Shown piece by piece: positions 1 to 7,935 of a stretch of DNA of 64,000 nucleotides; the first letter of the stretch is position 1, and every line of letters starts with the position of its first letter. The position numbers and the translations under genes were made by a program. Origin of the DNA: Gemmobacter caeni (GTDB lineage Bacteria > Pseudomonadota > Alphaproteobacteria > Rhodobacterales > Rhodobacteraceae). The stretch lies in contig NZ_QBKP01000002.1 of assembly GCF_003054195.1 (NCBI RefSeq), positions 1-64,000 on the forward strand, read 5' to 3'. Under the pieces are notes generated by a model. That model was not told where the DNA came from. It did no database searches and saw only the letters and a program-made list of their open reading frames with translations.

Positions 1-101
1 TGAAACGCGCCCCTCGCAGCCGTCAACGCCATGATTTATATGCGAAATATCACGATTACGACAGCGAAATCAGCGACTTACTTGGAGAATGTGGGGCGAG
101 G

Positions 102-992
102 TCAAAATCTCTCATTTGGAAAATCCTTAATATCAAGATCGTAAGGGATTATTTCGAAAGGTTTTCTTTTCCCTCCCATCTGTTTCATAAAAAATGAGGT
201 ATGAGATTTAACGCACTGGTCCCGTATCGCGCGCGCCCAGGCGATGTTCATCGGCCGCGCCTCCGGGCCGGACTCCCCGCCCACGATCACCCAGTCCACC
301 TTGGGGCCGAACGTCTCCTCATCCGGATCGGCGTCCTCATGGCGCAGGTAGGTCCCGCCGAAGATGGAGGACTGCTGCGCGGTCTCGCCGGTCAGCGCGT
401 CGATGTTCTCGCCGAGCCCCGGCGCGATCAGCCGGTCCAGGTTGCGCAGGTCCACGGGGCCGAGGAGCGGCTCCATCGAGAGGAAGACGATGCTGATCCC
501 GAGCGCCCCCTTCACCCTGAGGAGCTTGGGGATGTCCCGGTTCGCCTCCTCCTGGTTGACGATCGTGGCGCCGAGCCAGAGGTTCGCGGGCACCCCCTCC
601 GGGAACATCTCCCGCAGGATCCTCTCCGCATTGCCGACCCGCTTCGTCAGGAGGAGCCAGTCCAGGTTCGGGGTGGCCCGGATGAGCGCGGCCAGGTCCC
701 GACGCCACTCCGGCAGGACGCTCGCATGCGTGTCCATCACGTCCGACAGGGAGGAGCAGAAGACCCGGTGCCGCTCCCCGAGCGCCGCCGCCTCCCGGTC
801 CCACTTCCGGGGCTGGTTCCAGTTCCGCGCGCCGGTGCGCCGCCGGGCCGCGTGCGGCCCCCAGTGGCCGCCGCCGAAGCGGGCGTCGCGTGTCTCCGCG
901 TAGCAGTGGTCGCAGCCGGGGCCCACCTTCTGGCACCCCTCCCAGCCGTTGAACGTGTGATGCGTCCATTCGATCAGGGTGTTCTTGCCCAT
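102..992 (-). CDS. DUF5131 family protein (phage Gp37/Gp68-like)
   Basis: A 296-residue protein of the DUF5131 family, common in phages and mobile elements and without an established reaction. Cysteines 20, 27 and 30 (C-x6-C-x2-C, ending GCDHCYAE) could hold a metal or iron-sulfur cluster, and WLLLTKR near residue 112 is typical of the family. I start it at the ATG at 992, just after the stop of a small membrane gene (995-1138) on the same strand; a longer frame to 1193 would run through that gene. The two genes probably form one transcript. The family assignment is strong; the function is unknown. Confidence 0.85.
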   Translation of the reverse strand: MGKNTLIEWTHHTFNGWEGCQKVGPGCDHCYAETRDARFGGGHWGPHAARRRTGARNWNQPRKWDREAAALGERHRVFCSSLSDVMDTHASVLPEWRRDLAALIRATPNLDWLLLTKRVGNAERILREMFPEGVPANLWLGATIVNQEEANRDIPKLLRVKGALGISIVFLSMEPLLGPVDLRNLDRLIAPGLGENIDALTGETAQQSSIFGGTYLRHEDADPDEETFGPKVDWVIVGGESGPEARPMNIAWARAIRDQCVKSHTSFFMKQMGGKRKPFEIIPYDLDIKDFPNERF

Positions 993-994
993 GC

Positions 995-1138
995 TCAGCC
1001 CCCCTCCCCGCCCGTCCGGCTCGCGATCACCAGGATGCCCGCGAAGAGCAGAAGCCCAACCGGGATGACCCAGGGCGGGGCGATCGCGAGCCGGCCCGCC
1101 TCCGCGGACAGATGGAACAGGCCGATCGGGTGCGACAT
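995..1138 (-). CDS. small single-pass membrane protein (47 aa)
   Basis: This 47-codon frame starts with ATG at 1138, eight bases after a clear GAGGAG ribosome site. It ends in TGA two bases before the start of the DUF5131 gene. The middle (about residues 22-40, PPWVIPVGLLLFAGILVIAS) is one hydrophobic helix, followed by a short glycine-rich tail. The ribosome site, tight spacing and membrane helix support a real gene. I recognise no family; small phage or plasmid membrane proteins of this size have many possible roles. Confidence 0.6.
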   Translation of the reverse strand: MSHPIGLFHLSAEAGRLAIAPPWVIPVGLLLFAGILVIASRTGGEGG

Positions 1139-1222
1139 GCGAAAGGCTCCTCAAATTCATGCTGACCTTAGCTTGTGCGAAAAACAATATCAAGCGGCGC
1201 GCGCCCTATGAAAATCGAACCC

Positions 1223-1246
1223 GTTTTCAGAAGACCGGTCTATGAT
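1223..1246 (+). promoter_or_regulatory. candidate promoter, GTTTTCA-N11-TATGAT
   Basis: GTTTTCA (1223-1229), 11 bases, then TATGAT (1241-1246), 28 bases before the ATG at 1275. The same arrangement recurs upstream of at least nine other genes in the window. TATGAT is a good -10 hexamer; the upstream part is too close to it to be an ordinary -35 box. Confidence 0.45.
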
Positions 1247-1274
1247 GGGGCGAAACCGGCAAGGAGGATCTGCG

Positions 1275-2165
1275 ATGGCCACGCTGACGAGGGGGGAGCG
1301 GCCCCGGTTCCGGATCACGCTCGAACAGCGCCCCGGGCGCCACCTTCTGGAGCGGCAGCCCCGTTACGCGGTCCTGGTGAACGGGGCCCAGCAGGGGGAG
1401 CTCTACTACAACATGCGCGGCTACCAGGGGTACCTGCCGACCGTGCACGGGTCCAGGCTGGACATCGGGGAACGCGGGATCAGCGCGTTCCGCCGGGAGG
1501 TGACCCTCCTCAACCGGGAGGCGGAGCAGGCGATCGAGCGGGGCGCGGCCGACGCGCGCCGGATCGTCCTGACCCGGCCGACGACGGACGGGGGCGTCGT
1601 TTTCGCGCTCAGCCGGGACGCCCTGACGGGGACGGACGCGACGCATCTGATCTCGCGCCGGGAGCTGATCCAGGCGCGCCGGCTCTTCGGGTCGGACGAT
1701 ATCGGGTCCGGCTTCTTCCGCCCCCTGGACCTGGATACGGAGCCGGTCGTCCTGTTCGAGCCGGGGGACGAGGCGCTCGCGGCCGGCCTGCCCCAGCTCC
1801 GGTCCCGGATCATGGACCCGGTCGAGGCGGAGGCGCATGAGCGGGAGATCGAGCGGGTGATCCGGACCGCGGACCCGGAGGTGCTCCTGGTCGTCTCCCG
1901 CCGGACCCGGGACGGGGCGGACCCGGAGCCGCATTACGTCACCCGCTGGGGGCACGAGACCGCCCTGGCCCGGTTCGGACCGGACCTGCGCCTCTCGGAC
2001 CTGATCGAGGTGGGGACGCGTCCCGCGATCCCGGACCCGGGGGACCGGGCCTTCCTCCGCGGGCAGTTCACCTGGTTCGGGACGGAGGACGAGCAGCCCT
2101 GGCGTCCGGACCTCTCCCTCCTGGGCAGCGGCGCGCCGGATGCTGATCTCGAGGGGCCGGCATGA
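1275..2165 (+). CDS. hypothetical protein (296 aa)
   Basis: First gene of a three-gene operon (1275-3345) joined by ATGA overlaps. The ATG at 1275 has an AAGGAGGATC ribosome site; an upstream in-frame ATG at 1242 lies inside the -10 hexamer and was rejected. The protein is charged and soluble, with no signal peptide or membrane helix. Its N-terminal part (residues 30-60) has beta-rich text such as RYAVLVNG and GYQGYLPTV, and it ends in an acidic tail (LEGPA). I do not recognise a family. The next gene looks like an ADP-ribosyltransferase-fold protein, so a shared role is possible but unproven. Confidence 0.75.
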   Translation: MATLTRGERPRFRITLEQRPGRHLLERQPRYAVLVNGAQQGELYYNMRGYQGYLPTVHGSRLDIGERGISAFRREVTLLNREAEQAIERGAADARRIVLTRPTTDGGVVFALSRDALTGTDATHLISRRELIQARRLFGSDDIGSGFFRPLDLDTEPVVLFEPGDEALAAGLPQLRSRIMDPVEAEAHEREIERVIRTADPEVLLVVSRRTRDGADPEPHYVTRWGHETALARFGPDLRLSDLIEVGTRPAIPDPGDRAFLRGQFTWFGTEDEQPWRPDLSLLGSGAPDADLEGPA

Positions 2166-2530
2166 GCGGCAAGCGCGCCTTCCACGTGACCGAGCGGGAG
2201 ACCGCCGCCCTCATCCTCGAGCAGGGGTTTCTGGGCGGCTGGGGGGATATCGGCTTCGGGGTGTACCTCTGGACGGATGAGGCGGTCGCGCGCGCCTATG
2301 CGGATCGCGGGGGCTGGGACGGGTGTCTCGAGGACCCGGTGCTCCTGCTGGTCGAGGATGAGACCCTTCGGCCAATCAGCCCCTGGGAGCTGCACCCGGA
2401 CTGGGACCCGAAACCCTACATGTCGATGCTCTGGCGTGCGATGGATGAGGATGACCCGGACGCGACCTGGCGACCGGACCGGCTCCAGCTCCTGGATGCC
2501 CCCTCCCCCGAACCGGGGAACGGACCATGA
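2162..2530 (+). CDS. ADP-ribosyltransferase-fold-like protein (122 aa)
   Basis: A short protein opening with FHVTERE, then a leucine-rich helix (AALILEQGFLG), then GFGVYLWTDEAVARAYAD. This order (H/Y-x-T start, 'ilqeGl' helix, 'GVYLw-d-e-A-ayA' strand and helix) is that of small ADP-ribosyltransferase-like and DUF3990-type folds. The middle and C-terminal glutamate region is less clear, so catalysis is uncertain. It overlaps both neighbours by four bases, so it is translated with them. It ends in a proline-rich tail (PSPEPGNGP). It is one of several ART-like genes in the window. Confidence 0.5.
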   Translation: MSGKRAFHVTERETAALILEQGFLGGWGDIGFGVYLWTDEAVARAYADRGGWDGCLEDPVLLLVEDETLRPISPWELHPDWDPKPYMSMLWRAMDEDDPDATWRPDRLQLLDAPSPEPGNGP

Positions 2531-3345
2531 CGGCGCGCACCCTTCAGCTCACGCTCCGCCTCCTGGAGGAGGTCGTAGACCCGGAGCTCCTGGAGGAGCT
2601 CGAGCTGCCCCCGACGTGGGTGCCCGGCCCGGTCCTCGACTTCCTGCGTCGGGGCGTGGCGCGGATGAGCGCGGACCCGGAGATGCGGGTCACCCCCGTC
2701 TCCCCGGGGACGGTCCCTCCGGGCGAGCTGAGCGGGGTGGATATCCTCCTGTGCTCCCCCGCCGCCTTCGAGGAGCTCCTCGAGCAGCCCGCAGGCGTCA
2801 TCGGGGTCCATCTGGTCTCAACGCCGGATCTGGACCCGTTCCGGGATGACTCGCCGCATGCGCGCGCCTACCGGGTCGCGATCCCGTTCGACGCCGAGAT
2901 GGTGATGGACCGGATCCGGGACGCGGTGGCCGGTTTCGACGGGGAGATCGACGAGGCGGATCTGGTGCATGGGGCGATGGGGTGGCTCGTCACCCTGCCC
3001 CATGAGGTCCACCACGTCCTGTGGTTCGCCGGGAACGGCAGCTTCAACAGCCCGGCCGACCTGGACGTGATGGAGGGGGAGATCGGGCATGACCTGTTTG
3101 ACCTGTCGACCGGATACGGGATCCGCCCCGCCCTGATCGACGGGGCTGAGGTCGAGCCGGAGGACGCGGAGGAGGCGGCCCTCCTCATGGAGGAGATGGT
3201 CGAGCAGCGGGGGTGGGTGATGGCGGAGCGGGTCTTCACGGGGGACCTGTCCCCGGACCGGTTCCTGTCCCTTCTGGGTGACGCCCTCGCGCAGAAGAGC
3301 GAGTTTGCGAAAAAGTGTATTGAAAAAGATTTTCCTGAACCCTAG
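2527..3345 (+). CDS. hypothetical protein with HEVHH motif (272 aa)
   Basis: Third gene of the 1275-3345 operon. Residues around 158-163 read PHEVHHV, which matches the HExxH zinc-binding pattern of metalloproteases, and acidic residues follow (MEGEIGHD). Such a short motif can arise by chance and I see no wider family match, so 'metallopeptidase-like' is only a suggestion. The end of the gene holds the TGCGAAAA motif (3306) and a good promoter for the next gene. It ends KDFPEP-stop. Confidence 0.7.
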   Translation: MTARTLQLTLRLLEEVVDPELLEELELPPTWVPGPVLDFLRRGVARMSADPEMRVTPVSPGTVPPGELSGVDILLCSPAAFEELLEQPAGVIGVHLVSTPDLDPFRDDSPHARAYRVAIPFDAEMVMDRIRDAVAGFDGEIDEADLVHGAMGWLVTLPHEVHHVLWFAGNGSFNSPADLDVMEGEIGHDLFDLSTGYGIRPALIDGAEVEPEDAEEAALLMEEMVEQRGWVMAERVFTGDLSPDRFLSLLGDALAQKSEFAKKCIEKDFPEP

Positions 3346-3348
3346 CTT
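3320..3348 (+). promoter_or_regulatory. sigma70-type promoter
   Basis: TTGAAA (3320-3325), a 17-base spacer and TAGCTT (3343-3348) give a good housekeeping-type promoter. It overlaps the last codons of the preceding gene and points at the secreted protein starting at 3381. Confidence 0.55.
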
Positions 3349-3380
3349 GAGACATGCGAGAAATGGAAAGGATTCGCTCC

Positions 3381-3797
3381 ATGAAGAAGATCGTCGCTCT
3401 CTCCCTGGCCCTGCTCTGCGCCGCCCCGGCCCTTGCGCAGGAGAGCTCCGTCTCCGCCTCCGTCTCCTCCGGCCCGATCATGGCCGGCCGGATCATCAGC
3501 ATCTCCGTCGGCGGGGGCGGGATGAACGGCGCCATGGCGGCCCGGGTCCAGATGGGCGGGTCCTACTCCTTCCAGAAGATCGGCAACGCGCCCGCGGTCG
3601 AGACGGTCTCCCCCTTCGCCCCGAGCGTCACGTTTGCGAAAAACGGCGGTTTCTCCGGCGGGGTCTCGGTGACCCAGCGGGTCCCGGGCCAGACCTTCAA
3701 CGTGCAGATGGGGACCCCGCCGGCGGCCGGCTTCCAGATCCCCTCCTTCCAGGCCCCGTCCTTCTTCTCCGCCCCGAGCGGCTTTTTCGGCAACTGA
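3381..3797 (+). CDS. small secreted protein with signal peptide (138 aa)
   Basis: The N terminus (MKKIVALSLALLCAAPALAQ) is a classic Sec signal peptide with an A-L-A-Q cleavage site, so the protein is exported. The mature part is about 118 residues, rich in Ser, Gly, Phe and Pro, without cysteine, and ends in repeated aromatic-Ser-Pro text (SFQAPSFFSAP). No family is recognised. The start at 3381 has GGAAAGGATT upstream; in-frame starts further upstream would put charged residues before the signal peptide. It has its own promoter, so it is regulated apart from the operon before it. Confidence 0.7.
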   Translation: MKKIVALSLALLCAAPALAQESSVSASVSSGPIMAGRIISISVGGGGMNGAMAARVQMGGSYSFQKIGNAPAVETVSPFAPSVTFAKNGGFSGGVSVTQRVPGQTFNVQMGTPPAAGFQIPSFQAPSFFSAPSGFFGN

Positions 3798-3824
3798 CCG
3801 GCGGTGGCGCCGGGGGAGGTGTGA

Positions 3825-4433
3825 ATGACCCCGTGGACGAGACTCGAGGGGACGCCGCTCTGGGAGGCGGCGTCCCTCCAGTATGCGAAAAACGGTCACG
3901 ACTATCATGACATGGGGCATGTGGGCCGGCTCTACGGGCACGCGGCCCGGTTCCGGCTCCCTTATGATCTGTCGCTCGACCGGGCGATCCTGGCGCATGA
4001 CGTGATCCTGGACCTCGCGGGCGGGAACGAGGCCCGCTCCGCGGTCTGGCTGCGTGATCAGCTGGGGGAGGAGGACCGGGTCGCGACCCGGCTCATCATG
4101 ACCACGGTCGATCATGACCCGCAGCACTCGGACCGGCGTCTCGCACTCCTTGATCTTGCGGACTTCCTGGACCCGGACCGGTCCCGGGCCAACACCCGGC
4201 TCCTGCGGCTTGAGGCGGAGCGGATGCGCGGGGACCGGTTCGACGAGGCGGTCTGGGAGGAGGGGACCGTCCTCTATCTGAGCGGGCTCTCGCGTCGGAT
4301 CCGGGACGGGCTCGATCTGGGCCCGACCGGGGCGGAGCGCCGGGTCTGGTCGAAGATCCTGACCGGGATCACGAGGGTGATCCGGGAGATCGAGGCGGGG
4401 CCGGTCCCGGACCGGGACCCGGAGCCGGCCTGA
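3825..4433 (+). CDS. HD-domain phosphohydrolase-like protein
   Basis: A 202-residue protein with the layout of small HD-domain proteins: an N-terminal Y-H-D-M-G-H segment (27-32), the HD doublet in AILAHDVILD (His58-Asp59), and a later aspartate in LLDLADFLDPD. HD proteins bind metals and usually cleave phosphate esters of nucleotides or second messengers; the substrate here cannot be told. The start has a GGGGAGGTG ribosome site. Its stop is part of a 17-bp inverted repeat (4430-4446) shared with the convergent DUF2062 gene. It ends RDPEPA. Confidence 0.75.
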   Translation: MTPWTRLEGTPLWEAASLQYAKNGHDYHDMGHVGRLYGHAARFRLPYDLSLDRAILAHDVILDLAGGNEARSAVWLRDQLGEEDRVATRLIMTTVDHDPQHSDRRLALLDLADFLDPDRSRANTRLLRLEAERMRGDRFDEAVWEEGTVLYLSGLSRRIRDGLDLGPTGAERRVWSKILTGITRVIREIEAGPVPDRDPEPA

Positions 4434-4442
4434 TCGGACCGA

Positions 4443-4931
4443 TCAGCCCCCCCTCCCCCGCAGCCGGATGAGAGCCGGCTTCAGGAGGAGGTAGGTTCCC
4501 GCATAGGCAAGGGTCGCGATCGGGAGTGATCCGACAAGCGTGACCAGGAACGCGTCCCGCAGGATGACCGCCATCCCGGCCTCCTCGAGATGGTCCGGCA
4601 CCCCGAAAAGGAGCGTGCCGACCCCGTAGGCGCCGGAGACCAGGAACGGGAAGGTGATCGGGTTGCCGACCGCGGTGCCGAGGGCGGCCGCGAGTATGTG
4701 GCCCCGGACCGCCCAGGCGAGCGCGAAGGACAACAGGAAGTGCAGCCCGAAGAGCGGGGTGCAGCTCAGCGCCGCCCCGGAGGCGAAGCCGGCCGCGACC
4801 GCGTGCGGGTCCGAGCCGAGCCGGACGAGGCGTCGCAGGAGCCGGGACGGGATCAGGGAGCCCGCGAGAACCAGGGCGCGCCGTCGGAGTCGGACCGGCG
4901 CGAAAAACAAACGTATACGCCGAATCAGCAC
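4443..4931 (-). CDS. DUF2062 membrane protein
   Basis: This 162-residue membrane protein belongs to the DUF2062 family, common in Proteobacteria and of unknown role. The family core GFASGAALSCTPLFGLHFLL is followed by three or four hydrophobic helices, and the C terminus is basic. I use the GTG at 4931 because GGAGGGGCG stands just before it; an ATG-led frame to 5042 overlaps the neighbouring gene 4997-5212 and has no ribosome site. Confidence 0.75.
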   Translation of the reverse strand: MLIRRIRLFFAPVRLRRRALVLAGSLIPSRLLRRLVRLGSDPHAVAAGFASGAALSCTPLFGLHFLLSFALAWAVRGHILAAALGTAVGNPITFPFLVSGAYGVGTLLFGVPDHLEEAGMAVILRDAFLVTLVGSLPIATLAYAGTYLLLKPALIRLRGRGG

Positions 4932-4996
4932 CCGCGCCCCTCCATCGTTCCCTTGGTATCCAGATAATCGGAGCGGGCCGGTTTCGGAAACGGAAC

Positions 4997-5212
4997 TTAT
5001 GGGGCCGGGGTCTGATCCGGCTCCGGGTCCGGGTAGCGCCATCCGGTGATCTTCCCGATCACGGATTCCGCGGAGCTGTTCGAGATCGGCTCGATGAACT
5101 CGCCCCGCGCCTTCGACCAGCAGAGCCCGTGGAACTCCTCCCCCTTCTCCGTCTGCACGGTGACCGGCTCATAGGCGCGGGGCTTGCGGGTCGGGTTGGT
5201 CCAGTCGGTCAT
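4997..5212 (-). CDS. hypothetical protein (71 aa)
   Basis: A short basic-to-neutral protein with a GGAG ribosome site before the ATG at 5212. The text PVTVQTEKGEEFHGLCW could be a small beta-barrel (SH3-like), but this is weak. It ends in a proline tail (DPEPDQTPAP). It lies 65 bases upstream of the DUF2062 gene on the same strand and diverges from the PIN toxin pair. Confidence 0.6.
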   Translation of the reverse strand: MTDWTNPTRKPRAYEPVTVQTEKGEEFHGLCWSKARGEFIEPISNSSAESVIGKITGWRYPDPEPDQTPAP

Positions 5213-5297
5213 CAGGGTCTCCTCACCTCAGCGGGGCAGCGCTTGAAAAAAGAGCATGATTTGCGCATTCTTTGACGCGCAGCGTAAGGGGGTATCC

Positions 5298-5540
5298 GTG
5301 ACACGTCCAATCGAAAAGATGCGCACGACCACGCAGATCCTCGAGGGGGTCGCATCCGGCATTGTGGATCCTGATGAGGCGATCGAGGCCCTGCACATGA
5401 ACAACCGGGCCGAGCTTCTGAACGCGCTGGCGGATCGTCACCTGCCGCCCCCGAAGCCACCCAAGGAGCAGGTTGAGGCGGAGCTGGCAGCGGCCATGCC
5501 GCTTCTCCTTCGGATGGAGGCGGCGATCCGTGGCTCTTGA
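5298..5540 (+). CDS. putative antitoxin of a PIN toxin (80 aa)
   Basis: A helical protein of antitoxin size directly upstream of, and overlapping by 11 bases, a PIN-domain toxin gene. I chose the GTG at 5298, which has AAGGGGG in front. Residues 8-45 form a helix-rich segment, and the C terminus (PPPKPPKEQVEAEL and after) is a linker plus helix as in toxin-neutralising tails. The antitoxin role is inferred from position; I cannot assign a family with confidence. Confidence 0.55.
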   Translation: MTRPIEKMRTTTQILEGVASGIVDPDEAIEALHMNNRAELLNALADRHLPPPKPPKEQVEAELAAAMPLLLRMEAAIRGS

Positions 5541-6120
5541 GATCGTCATTCCGGACAGCGGGCCCCTCATGTCCCTCGGGCGTGTCAACCGTCTCGACCT
5601 TTTAGATCGGTTCGCCTGCCCGATCCTGATTACGGACATGGTCGCGGATGAGGTTCTTCGTGGGATGCCCGGTGCTCCTGACGCTTCCGTGTTCAAAGAG
5701 TGGTTTGATCGGCGCGGGAACCAGATCCAGACGGTCGAAACGAGCATTGGGATCCTGTGGAGGGCGGTGCCGCCAGAACAAAAGGATCTCCTGCGGCGGA
5801 TAAAGGATGCGGGAGAGACATCTATCTGGCAGTTCGCGAACACGCTCGAGCGGACGATGAGCCCGTCTGATGAGGCGCTCCTCTTGTTCGAGGACTCCGC
5901 CGTCAAGAAGATGGACTTCGGCCCGAAGGTGACGAAGGTGACGACGTGGTCCTTCTTCCTCGGACTGGAGCGGATGGGCGTCATCCCCTCCGCAGATGGG
6001 CTGATCGCGGAGATTGCCGATCAGAAACGGGTGATCGTACGCGATCCGTTCGAGTCCCGCGCCCCGGAGAGTGATCTGTCCACGGATTGGACTGAAAGAT
6101 ACCGGCCAGGGGATTCCTAA
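5530..6120 (+). CDS. PIN-domain toxin (ribonuclease)
   Basis: A 196-residue protein opening with EIVIPDSGPLMSLGRVN, the PIN first strand with its metal-binding aspartate. It continues with ILITDMVADEVLRG (second acidic site) and GETSIWQF (the 'Gea/s' acidic helix). PIN toxins are Mg-dependent RNases that cut tRNA or mRNA. The GTG at 5530 has GGAGG before it and overlaps the antitoxin gene, as usual for type II pairs. It is longer than classic VapC (about 130 aa), with an extra C-terminal region rich in basic and aromatic residues. Confidence 0.7.
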   Translation: MALEIVIPDSGPLMSLGRVNRLDLLDRFACPILITDMVADEVLRGMPGAPDASVFKEWFDRRGNQIQTVETSIGILWRAVPPEQKDLLRRIKDAGETSIWQFANTLERTMSPSDEALLLFEDSAVKKMDFGPKVTKVTTWSFFLGLERMGVIPSADGLIAEIADQKRVIVRDPFESRAPESDLSTDWTERYRPGDS

Positions 6121-7311
6121 CTATCTCAGCGCCTGAATATCGATCGTCCAGCTCGGCAGCCCCAGCTCCCGCTTGAGGGACGCCCGCCCCTCCTCGGACC
6201 CGATCCGGCCGGCGGCGATCCGGTGCACCGCCTCCCGCCCCTCATACCCCTTCAGGAGCGAGAAGGCCACGCTCTGGCGGACCCCGGTGAACCGGTCCCG
6301 GACCCGGGCGGCCCGGTCAGCGGACGGAAGCCCCGTCAGGGCGCCGAGCTCCGCCGCGATCTCGTTGCAGGCGGTGGCGATCGCGGTCTCGACCTCCTCG
6401 AGGAAGGCGAGGAGCGCCCTGCCCCGCTCCCCGCCGAGCGAGGCGGCCGTGTCGTCCCCGATCCCCTCATGCCAGCACTGGTAGACCCGGCGTTCATGCT
6501 CGATGTTCGCCAGCACCTTGTGCCGGGCGTGGTAGTCCCGGGTCTTCCATTTCACCCGGTGCCCGTCCGGGAAGGTGAGGACCGCCCCCTCGATGTCGGT
6601 CCGCTCAGCGAGCCGGGTCAGCGCCTCCGTCGTCTCCGTGAGCCCGGTGACGCGGCCGAGGCTGCCGGGGCGGGTGACCCCGTGCTTGCGGGCCAGCTCA
6701 TCCGCCATCCCCTCGAGATAGGCCCCGGTGATCCGGTCCCGGATCGCGATCAGCCGGAACTCCGTCTCCGCGTAGGGGATCACGACCCGGTTCTCCGGGC
6801 TGGTCCACTCAAGGGTGGGGGTGCCCCCCGCACGGATCGCCTCCAACGCCAGCGCGACCACGTTCGGGGGCGCGAGCGCGAGGCCGCGGGCCGCGTGCTC
6901 GGTCAGCCCCCCCTTGGTGTGAAACCGCAGCGCCCCCGGACGGGCCGGGGAGGTGAACCCGGACAGCATCGTCCCGTCGATCTTCAGGGACAGGTCCGCC
7001 CCCGCCTCGAGCGGAAGGTCCGCCTGCCCCTCCCGCTCCCCGAGGTTGAAGAACTTGTGGAGCGACCGGCTCAGCAGGTCCCCGCTGTCCCGGTCAAAGA
7101 CGAGGGACCGGCACTCGAGGTCCAGCTCCGTCTCGAACGTGTTCGGCCGGGCTGAGACGTAGCGCAGGATCAGCACGTCCTCATGAGTGAAAAGGTGCAC
7201 GCCGCGCTCCGGGTCGACCCGGTGGGCGACGTCGTCCAGGTGGCGAATCTCCGGATAGCGGGCCATCCGGGCCGGGGCGCCCGGGAAGAGGGGCTGATCG
7301 AGAATCATCAT
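6121..7311 (-). CDS. RNA ligase, T4 Rnl1 family
   Basis: A 396-residue protein with the nucleotidyltransferase motifs of T4 RNA ligase 1. ECRSLVFD and SLHKFFNLGE stand before motif I KIDGT (adenylated Lys110). Then come LEWTSPENR (about 168-175), IEGAVLTF (240-247, motif IV) and VKWKTRDY (253-260, motif V). Family members join RNA 3'-OH and 5'-phosphate ends using ATP, and in T4 repair tRNA cut by host anticodon nucleases. No polynucleotide kinase is visible beside it. The gene follows a PIN RNase toxin tail to tail, so a repair role against RNA-cutting toxins is a reasonable inference. Confidence 0.8.
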   Translation of the reverse strand: MMILDQPLFPGAPARMARYPEIRHLDDVAHRVDPERGVHLFTHEDVLILRYVSARPNTFETELDLECRSLVFDRDSGDLLSRSLHKFFNLGEREGQADLPLEAGADLSLKIDGTMLSGFTSPARPGALRFHTKGGLTEHAARGLALAPPNVVALALEAIRAGGTPTLEWTSPENRVVIPYAETEFRLIAIRDRITGAYLEGMADELARKHGVTRPGSLGRVTGLTETTEALTRLAERTDIEGAVLTFPDGHRVKWKTRDYHARHKVLANIEHERRVYQCWHEGIGDDTAASLGGERGRALLAFLEEVETAIATACNEIAAELGALTGLPSADRAARVRDRFTGVRQSVAFSLLKGYEGREAVHRIAAGRIGSEEGRASLKRELGLPSWTIDIQALR

Positions 7312-7329
7312 GGCGCATCCTTTCGCATA

Positions 7330-7935
7330 TCAGTCGGGCGCCGGACCGGTCCGGTCCGACTGGGCCCAGGCGAGCTCCGCCTCCGGGCCCCGCAGCGGGA
7401 CCCAGCCCGCGATCCAGTCGTCCGGGAACCCGCCGTGCCCGACCGGGGCGGCGACGTTCCAGCCGTGGTCCCGGACCCGGACCCCCTCGTCCGTGTAGGT
7501 GCCCGGATGGCGCAACGGCACCTGCACCCCGTCCCAGATCTTGAGCTCGGGCCGTCCGGTCCGGACCGAGAGGTCCGCATGGAGCCGCGCCCAGATGGCG
7601 GGTCCCCCCTTGAGCGCCTCGGAGATCGGCCGCCAGGGCTGGGCGAGATCGCCGCGCGCGAGCGGCCCCAGCAGGATTGCGGGGTCCGCGCCCCGCTCCT
7701 GGAGCATCATCGCGAGGATCGCGAGGTCGATCAGGTTCCCCGGGTTCCCTTTCGGGAGATGCCCGATCAGCATCTCCGCGAGCCGGGTCTCCGGGCAGAG
7801 GGCCGGGTCGTGCCAGCCGTCGCGCCCCTTGGCGCGGGAGGCGGCCAGCTTCTCGCGCATCCGCAGGGTGAAGCGGGAGAGGGCCGCCTCGTCGATCTGC
7901 TTCTGGTCAGGGGTCAAGGCCCGCCCCCCTCTCAT
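7330..7935 (-). CDS. Ea22/DUF550-like phage-type protein (201 aa)
   Basis: The N-terminal segment FTLRMREKLAAS...KGRDGWHD, then LAEMLIGHLPKGNPGNL and AILAMMLQERG, matches a motif seen in many phage proteins of the Ea22/DUF550 type ('KG-GW-d ... ml-eHv-KGdp-d-anF-mML--Rg'). The C-terminal half is different and rich in Gly and Trp (GWNVAAP, DDWIAGWVPL). The start could be ATG 7935 or TTG 7917, the latter with GAGAGGGGGG before it. It overlaps the preceding gene and probably shares a transcript with it and the 1022-residue gene. Confidence 0.6.
   Translation of the reverse strand: MRGGRALTPDQKQIDEAALSRFTLRMREKLAASRAKGRDGWHDPALCPETRLAEMLIGHLPKGNPGNLIDLAILAMMLQERGADPAILLGPLARGDLAQPWRPISEALKGGPAIWARLHADLSVRTGRPELKIWDGVQVPLRHPGTYTDEGVRVRDHGWNVAAPVGHGGFPDDWIAGWVPLRGPEAELAWAQSDRTGPAPD

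Noticed and set aside
1-101. Possible gene at the left edge
   Set aside because: The first 101 bases are AT-rich with no start, ribosome site or recognisable end of a protein; I see nothing to annotate there.
6040-6075. tRNA-like GTTCGAGTCCC
   Set aside because: The flanks cannot form a T-stem and no acceptor or anticodon arm is present; it lies inside the PIN toxin gene.
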